Source of the DNA: Paragonimus skrjabini miyazakii | Lineage: Eukaryota > Platyhelminthes > Trematoda > Plagiorchiida > Troglotrematidae | Assembly: GCA_014338405.1 (NCBI GenBank) | Contig: JTDE01002926.1 | Coordinates: 4,083 to 68,082, forward strand | Direction: 5' to 3' | DNA: 64,000 nt | Shown here: piece after piece, positions 50,201-59,200 of the stretch | Layout: each line of letters begins with the position of its first letter | Position numbering within the stretch: the stretch's first letter is position 1 | Made by a program: the position numbers and the translations under genes | Notes under the pieces: generated by a model | The model's database searches: none | Told to the model about the DNA's origin: nothing | Seen by the model: the letters and a program-made list of their open reading frames with translations, nothing else

Positions 50201-53200
50201 TACAGCTCGGTTGTTTGTTTGCAAGATGTAGGCGCCTTGATGTTGTGTGTTTGAATATAGACGTAGCCATTTTCAGTAGTTAGGTCCCCCCACCCTTCTT
50301 TTTAATTCCTCTCTTCCTATACAGGGTTTGCCTTTTTCACCTTCGTGGTTGTGTGGTGGTTAAGCCTCAGTGTGAACCACTGATGTATTACTGTCTATGA
50401 TGATGGTGATGATGGTAACAGAATCTTTATACCTAGCGACAATATTTCAGCCATCGTTTTACTCAACGTCAGAAATGAAATATTATGAAGATATCATTCA
50501 GGTTGGTCAGGGAATTATATCCGAGGCTTCTTTGGACTGCACAAAATAGTAGGGTTGTCCGCTTTTTCTCGGTTGAACTTTTTATAATCTTCTGCACACA
50601 TTCGGAGCTCTCACTTATCACTCCTGGTAGGTTCTGGACCACAGGGTAACGTTGAATTTGACCACGTTCCAATTCGGCTAACCGGAATGCAGAGATGGAG
50701 AGTGGGCTTCACAAAATTTACCGTGCTCCGTCCACCGCGTCACAAAAAACCAAGTGGCGTACCCTATCTACAGGCGAGGCGATCGCGATCCGATTACACC
50801 ACCCGGAGTTGTCTGTCCAAAAACAGTTCGTTCACACCTCGGGATTACCATAGCCAAACACGTACATCCAACCCATATGACAATTTGATCCCGTTCCCCC
50901 CTCCACCTGCCAACCCACCCAAACTAACACGGACTTCCTAAAACCTACCACACTTGTGAGCATAACCACACCGGTGTCGTGCTCGTGTTTTGCCCAACCG
51001 TACTATTTTCGATCAATAACTTCCCTCAATGTTACTTGACTTAATATATAGTTGTACCCGCTTAAAATGAGAATTTGTCGGAAACAGTGCTGTTCGCTGA
51101 AGAGAAAAAATTGTTTTATATGATTTCTACAGGGATTTTCAATTATTTGCTCACACTGTGTCAAAATCCCTGATTCTTTCAAAACGCAGAAGACTATCCA
51201 AAAGTACTATATGAAGACGTCAGCCGCTGACCGATTAGTCAAGGAATAAGATCTCCCATACAAAGAGAAACAGTGCAAACACAAAAATGTCTATGCTGTC
51301 ATAGTTTGACACAGTGGTAAGAACAGACAAACACAATATCCGTCGTAGATTTCTGTCAGCGGTGCCTTCCACAGAGTATAACAAGCGATTACTGTCACCA
51401 GAGAACCTGATTTGCGCACGGCTTGACACTACTGACTAGATGATGCGCGATCGGAAGTTAGAGGTCGATCAACGTATCTCTACCTCAAAATGAAAATTAA
51501 ACTTCAGTGAAACTGCAATGATTTCATCGGTAAACCAACAGACAGCAAGACCGTGCTCGATCAATTGAACAACTGATGGTCAACAACTCTGTTGTCAAGT
51601 GATCTGGCCAAAATCATTCGAGAGAACAGTATGGTTGTTGCAATGACAGTGCTTTCAGTTTCTATCATTCAGTTGTACACTACTGATAAGTAACTTCAAA
51701 TTTTTATGTATTTTTGATAGCCTCACCCAGTTTTCTGGATTCGACGAAAAAGACAACAACCAATCTGTCCCCATCGCAACCGGAATGCATAACCTGTGCT
51801 CCACTTTCCAAAACAGATTGTGATTTGCAAATTCGAAGTTCGGAACGTGAATTGTTCATGTTAAATTCGAAACGACCAATGATGGTCGATACTCCGACAG
51901 ACAGTAAGTCCAAAATCAGTTAACCTTTTGTAACAGGCATACTTACCTAGAAAATTACGATTACGGTTACGAATTGAGTCTGTTCGTTCCATAGAGTTCA
52001 GCTAGTTTGTTTTATGTTGACTAAGTTAATCCGTCTACAGGACATAAGAATTCACTTTCATGATCGAACGGGTTCGGTCATAGAGAGGCCAATGTGCGGA
52101 AGTACAATTAACTATTCAACTTATGGGAAGAATTATTTGAGAAGAATTAAACAAACCTATATACACTAGAATCATACGAAACAGGGAAGCAGACCTTAAA
52201 GTCCTTCTGTAACAACCGAACACACTGCGCCAACATTCTCTTTGCTACATGAACTCATAACAAATCTAGAAAGTATTCTCGCCACTATCCAAGAGGATCT
52301 GCAATTTTGGTATTTTATAAACTTGAATTGCCGTTTCTCAACTCAACTAGATGAAGTTACAAAACATGTCAACTGATCCTCAATTTAGTTTCTTGATGAA
52401 TTCCAGGACCGGTTTGATAAGTGAAGTTTGCTTAAGTTTTACTTACAATAAAATTGACAATAAAAACAATGCCCAGACAAAACAGAAAGGCAAACAATGC
52501 AAGATACCCGTTGGAGTACAGATAACAGGAAAAAATGCCCCAGTGGAATGGATACATAATTGTTTCTAGAAACACCACGCTGGTAAAATCCCAAACCGAT
52601 CATAAAATCAATCAAACGTCATAATAGAGTTTTGGCCGAAAGAAACCCGCGCCTGCGGTTTATAATATGATGCATATGTGAGTAGAACGAACCCGAGTTT
52701 TTATCGGATGACAGCTAACTATAGTGGAAAGTGTTTTATTGAATACCTCACTTATAAACGTATATATCGCCATGTAGTCAGCACGTACAGGCATTTCCTC
52801 TTAACCTTGGTTACTTCTTGTGTTTGCGGTTATCTCATTTGCCCACTTGACTGTTCCTGATTACGCTAACAAAATGTATCTTTTTTGATAATTCTTTACT
52901 AGTACATACAATGTCAGACACTATATTGTGGCTTGCCGAACGCTTCAGAGTACGTAGTATGAAAGTGCAAAGTACCTCTGCAAGACTACTGTGATCGTGT
53001 AAATTTGATGTTAGGTAATAAATTTGTGGAGGTTGTTGACTGATTTCCGTACCTAGAAGGTTGCATCAGCAGCTATAAGGGTATGTGGGATGAAATACAA
53101 GTTCGAATCTTCAAGATTACAGTGGTGTTATTCTACCTGGGACATTTGTTTGAAGGTTAAGAATTGCATATACAAAGTAACTGCATGGAACCTGGGCTGT

Positions 53201-56200
53201 TCAGGGCAGAAGATGTCTGCGATCGGTCGTCTGCATTGAGTGGCACCAACGAGTAAACAACGAAAAAGTTAGGATGCAGGTATTTGGTTGTGACTATCAG
53301 CGGAGTTCTTTTGTTCAAACTCTACGTTCATGCAGACCTAGATGACTAGACCATATACTAAAAATGTCAGCTAGTTGTCCCCAATGCTAAGCACTCTTTG
53401 ACGATGTCGACTAGCATAAGGTGTTAAGTGGACAGATGAAAGACAAACGTGAAATAATTTACCATGGGGTTGGCCACTGTAGGTCAGGTTTGTCTTCCGG
53501 CCTTTGACTCTCGTGACTCATACAGTTGTTGGCTGAAGATTGTAAGTGAGGTGGCGGCTAATCGACTTAGCGGCGTGAATGTTGTTGTCGTTTGACCGAG
53601 TTGTGTGCGAACTAACTGTTCTTACTGGCACAGGACAGTGAAGACCGTAAGGAGGCTATCCTACTGACGATACTTTACTTTCATTCACAGCTCGGTTGTT
53701 TGTCTGAAATTTGTAGACGACGTGATGCTGGACGTATAGAGTAGGAGCGTAGCTGCTTCTGGTGGTGACGACCTCTCCTTGCCATTTCATTTTTTGCGCG
53801 GTGCTTGCATTTTACATGGTTGTATGGCAGTTACGTATCTGTGCAAACCACTGGTGCACTGTTGCCTTCCATGGTGATGATGCTACTGCTGATGCTGACA
53901 CATGCGTCCCTATATGTATGCATGCGCATGAGGAATGTTTCTCTTATGTGAAGCATTGAATTAAAATTCCGTGTTTAGATAGTTAAGTCGCTTGAAATAC
54001 TGTTTGAGCAACGCGGTCATTTGTCAGTGCGTATTTCGGAACGTTAAGGACCCATTATCAATTGATCTAAAAATCAAGTTGCAAAAACTGCGATGGTTGA
54101 GTTACATATTTTGCATGTCAGTTGTACGTTTTCCGCATCGGGTATTACTTACCGAAATCACCAACAGTTGGACAGAATTGCAGGATATTCAAGCGCTGAC
54201 CGGTTCATAAACTAAGAAGAGCTCGACTATACCTTCGACTAAAGTGTGTAGGTGCTATCTGTTTGGTTGGAGTCCTCGTGAGCATTCAAATCGCAGGTTA
54301 GAGACGCTGTGCAAAACGGCAACGTGCCCCAGTCAGTGGTATACCTGTATTTCTACCACTTCTGGTTCTTCTGCTTAACCTTGTTTTATTCTTTTTGGCA
54401 ATCCCTGGGTTATTCCACGTCACCTTCGGGAGAGGGGCGGAGGTTGCTATAACCACAGTACGTTGTGGACAACATCACCGCCAGTATGAATGAATGGCTG
54501 GAAATGCATTCATTTCTGGATGTTCTGAATAATCTACTAAGCCCTGATAAGCGGGTAGATAAACATGTATGAGGAAATTGCTTCCACAAGAATAATGTTA
54601 TTACCATGACCAGTAGAAAATAAAACATTCTCCGTGGTCACCACAATTTTGAATCTAAAGTCGCCCTGTGATTTTCAGGATTTAGAAAAATCATGATTGT
54701 TGGGTAAGCTTGAATATCTGCAGCATAAATGGCGGTCAGTTGACGAAAATTTCAGTCTAGTTAATACTGCTTTGTTGGCTTTGTCTATCTTGCACCAATT
54801 CTAGCCATTTTGATTGGTAATTAAATTCATACATAAATAAAACGGTTTTAACGTGGCGGACTCTGTGATAAACCTGATTAATTATCGCAAATCTGTTGAA
54901 ACTAAAAGATATAACCGCTTTTTACATATGAAGCGAGACAATGACCATCTTTCTTAAAACCAATTGTATCACTCATATAGACCAAGTTGAAGAATGCATC
55001 AATTTGCCGGAAGAGAAGGTGAGTTTTCAAAATTATTTCCGTGAATGTTTACTACGTAAACTGTTTATTGAATAACAGGAAATCACAGCATATTTTTTAA
55101 AATCGTTTGTCAGCAATATTTGTATTGTATGATGCAAAATTATTACATCCCATTTCCAGAACAAATAGATACTAGAGATTTGTGCAGAATCATCAGAGAA
55201 TTGCGGACGTAATTTCCAAGTCAATGATTTTGAAACCTCCGACAATTGCGAAATGACTAGACATCGGTCAAGTACCTCGCATGGTCTACCCAGAGCTACA
55301 ATTTTGGTTTGTATGCAATTCAAGATCGATGGGCTTTTACAATGAAAAAAAGTATTTAGATGAGTAGACAAAACGGGAATGTGTTACAAATTCAGCTTAT
55401 CGGTATGCCATATCAACCGCTTCATACGGTCACAATCCATCCTCTTCGATGACTGAACTAGAGAATCATAACAATGTGGATAACATCAAAACACTCGGCT
55501 TTTTTTTTGAAAATCCAGCGTACCATTTACTGACGCGCCATCCATCAAACCCATCAGCTCATTTTTATACGCGTACAAACAATTCGTGCTGACGCTTCAT
55601 TCGTCTGTTTGTTTTACGTGTGGCTATAACGTGCTGATGAAGTTAAGCGCGTACCTGTGTGTTCATAATTTTTATGACCCTATCCCTCTTCCGTTATGAG
55701 GACTTTATTATTATCCAGTAACATTAACCTATGTACTGAAATTTTACGGAATGGCAATCCAGAAAGCGTGAACCGAGTCTTTCGGCTTTTCCGTCAAAGT
55801 CGTTAAAGTAAAAACGAGTTGATCCGTAGATCATTAAATCATTTTAAACTGCTCACTCACAAAACAAATCATTTTTTCAAAGTTACCAAAACCTTTTAGG
55901 TTTTCACATACATACAAAAAACATAAACAGCTAATCACCCTCAGCAGTTGACACAAGGGAGCGTAACAATTAAGGAAGGTGATTTACATAACTCTTTACA
56001 ACCCCTGTGGTTTGGTGGATATGTTCGGACTATTTATTTGAAGTCTGCTCACAGATAATTGGTTTAAGTTACCGATATCAGTTGCATTGATGAGAACCAA
56101 CTAACTGGAATCAGTTAGCCCTCAACACGCTTATTGACACCGAGATCAATCAGTTGCAAAAGCAGGTGCTATAAATTGCTAAAAGTACCACAATTAGAGT

Positions 56201-59200
56201 CCTATTAGTTCGGTAAGACTGGTCCTATAGACCGCAATCAACACTTATACTGATTCTATTTTATGTTGATTGTGTTACCATTTGGCAACTTGCAGGCAAT
56301 TTTTCGGACTCATATTGAGCAGCTGTTGTTATACTCCTTTTACTTGTTTGCTTATAAATGATTGCGCAATCTTTGCCGAAGCCTCAGCCTACTAGGGTAA
56401 AATAAGAAACGGTCAATTAAAGGTTAGGCAAAAATAACAGTCAATTGCAAGTTGAGAAATGTAGAACCTGTTTGTCTCTTAGGCTACGGGCTTCGTGATC
56501 AAAGAAGCCTTTGATTAGTGGCATCTGAAGAAGTAATGGCTGATTGATGAGTGTTGTTTNNNNNNNNNNNNNNNNNNNNNNNNNNNNNNNNNNNNNNNNN
56601 NNNNNNNNNNNNNNNNNNNNNNNNNNNNNNNNNNNNNNNNNNNNNNNNNNNNNNNNNNNAGCAAATCGAGTAGTGACAGCCACAAAGAAGCTGTATTGCA
56701 TAATTTTTTTCTTACTCCTAAATAATACACGGTAGCTTGCACGCAGTGGATGGGCACGATCCATCGGGTGTTAGAGTTTGGACGGTAAACTTATGAAAAC
56801 TATGTCTTATTCTCCAAACTCTTCTGTTTTTCGATCATGGTTTTCCCGTTCTTCTGGTTGAACAGCAGTATAGCGACAGTATCACTTACTATGTTAGTGC
56901 TACCTCAAAAGACAAAGTACCGATATGCTTTTCGTCTACAAAAATTTTGTCCTAGTTGTGTCGACCGCCTACCATTTTTTACGTTGCAAATTTAACGCCC
57001 CAACTACCGACTTTTGGTAGGAGATTTCAGTTCCAGCTTTCTAGTCATTTACAAGAAAGTATGCTACTAAATTTTACGCTCATCCTTGATATGCCACAAA
57101 ATCAATAACTACATTTTAAACTACTGCCTGAGGTCTCAGTTGTTTAAAGTTCTCCCGGTTTGGAAGCTACATCATTAAGCATTTTAAAAAAATACCTTAT
57201 CGCTTACAGATTACTACGGAACGTACAACCGGCTTTCCTAGAGTGAGTTATTGCATAATGTCCATGCTGTTTGCAATGCTCGGTTGTTGTACTTGCCGTT
57301 AATTGTTTTTAGGAATGCCAGTTTCATATGATGACTAGCTTCCAATTGGGTACGGTTTAGATTTTGTCAAACGAACAGCAAAATGGTGTAGGTCTTGAAA
57401 TAGTTTACTCGTTCTTATAAAAACTAATGAGTCTAATTCTAAAACAAATCTAACCTCCAACTGTAATCATTTTCATCATAGCAGCCATGAGCCTAACCAA
57501 AGGGTACTGTGGCTCAGGCCGCCGCTCACCTCAACAGTGACGTGGGATATCTTAGAAGAAAACGTTACTAAAAAGGTTGAAAATTATTAAAAGAAGACTA
57601 AGAGGGAGAACTAAAAATGGTATGGATACAGGTACGCCACTGACTGCGACACATTGCCATCTCGGATAGCGTCTCCAACCAGCGGTTTGAATGATCACGC
57701 GGACCCCAGCCAGGCAGGTGACACCTACCCACTTTGCTCAATGGGGCAGTCAAGGTCTTCATATTTCGTGACCATGTTGTTGCTTGACCACTAAGTGGTT
57801 TTACCCAAATGTTGGTGGCCTCAATATATAATGCCCGGTACGGTAAACGATCAGATGACATACGGAGTACGTGACCTAACCATCGCAAACTGTGTAACAT
57901 GATTAGTTGACCAATTGATCGCGCATCCTGAGCGTTCCGGAATACGCGCCGGCGAACTGCCATATTGTTCACGCGATCAGTCCACTTAATATGGACCAAT
58001 TCGCGGAGACAACGATGGTCAAATACAGCAAGCCTGTTGATATCTTCTTTGCGAACAGGCCACGTTTCCGAACCATAAAGCAACATGGAACGTACATAGG
58101 CATTATATACCCTTCCTTTCAGCGACAACCGGACGTCTTTTCGACGCCACAGATGACGCAGTTTGGCAAATGCAACTCGTGTCTTTGCTGTCCTCGTTGA
58201 TATCTCATCATCAATATTACAGGCTGATGAGATAGTGCTACCCAAGTATGTGAAACTGTCCACAGTCTCAAGTTGGTTACCTGCAATGAAGAAAGTAGGA
58301 GTGGAAACGCCCAAGTCTTGAAGCAACTCAGGAACTCGACGGATAGATCCGTCAGCAGCTTCTACTCTGACCATGAGTCTACATGAAATTTATGTGATAA
58401 TTCACATGAGGAAGTTCTCTCCTTGTCTAAGGTTAGACCAGTTCTGCATCGCCCTAATGTCTAGTCCAACCACTAATACTTCGTGGACGGCGGTTCCTTC
58501 CTGTTTCATCCAGCCCAGTATTTTTTCCACTCCTCATACATCTTTTCAAGACGAGTAGCCCTCTTACGATCGACAACGTCCTTGAAAACCTCAAGGAAGA
58601 TTCGAACCTCCACCTTTTCAAACAGCTGCAGCTACAGCACTGATATCTTTGATTTGATCGTCGCACTATCTATAGTGCCTAAAACACTGTTGGCACTAAG
58701 GAGCCATTTAACTATTGGTGTTTACTTCTTCGTGATTGTGTAGCAGTTAAGCATCAGTATGAACAGTTGGTGTATTGCTGTATGTAAGGGTGATAATATC
58801 TGTGTTTTGTTGAAACTGGCACATACCATGGAATTATGCACCGCCGATTATTTCAGGACGTTCGCAATTACTTAGACAGGTAATCAGGTTTCACAATTTG
58901 TGATGATTTGGCCACGTACACCGCATATAATTTGCGTGACGGGCATTATCTACTGAAATCACCGACAGTTGGACAAAGCTGTGTGGTGGTTATGCAACGA
59001 CGTGATCACGAAATATGAAGACCTTGATCATTCCATTGAGTACGTCGGGTAGGTTTTGCCTACCCTGCTTAGGTCCTCGAGAGCCGTCAAATCGACAGCC
59101 AGAAACACTGTCCGAGAGGGCAGTGTGAAGCAGTTAATGGTGATTGCGCTCATGTCAACCGTTATTCTTCTGGTTGGCCTTGTTCCTTCAATCTTCATGC

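Larger units (their letters stand above)
51904..55175. other. DNAAF1 intron 13
   Basis: It holds the RTE B and A copies listed separately. 51910-52985 and 54470-54940 are unassigned. Confidence 0.55.

Noticed and set aside
50687..50941. Pro-rich open frame as a gene next to the inverted repeat
   Set aside because: It runs across the edge of the repeat arm, has no motif and no supporting context.
48456..51483. Inverted-repeat arms as the two LTRs of a retrotransposon
   Set aside because: LTRs are direct repeats with TG…CA ends; these are inverted, lack those ends, and I see no primer-binding site or polyprotein.
55033..55371. 112-codon minus-strand frame
   Set aside because: It is antisense to the candidate DNAAF1 exon 14 and its open state is explained by that.
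57598..58374. 258-codon minus-strand frame as a host gene
   Set aside because: It is the RTE family A C-terminal domain, repeated elsewhere in the window, plus 15 codons of flanking DNA.
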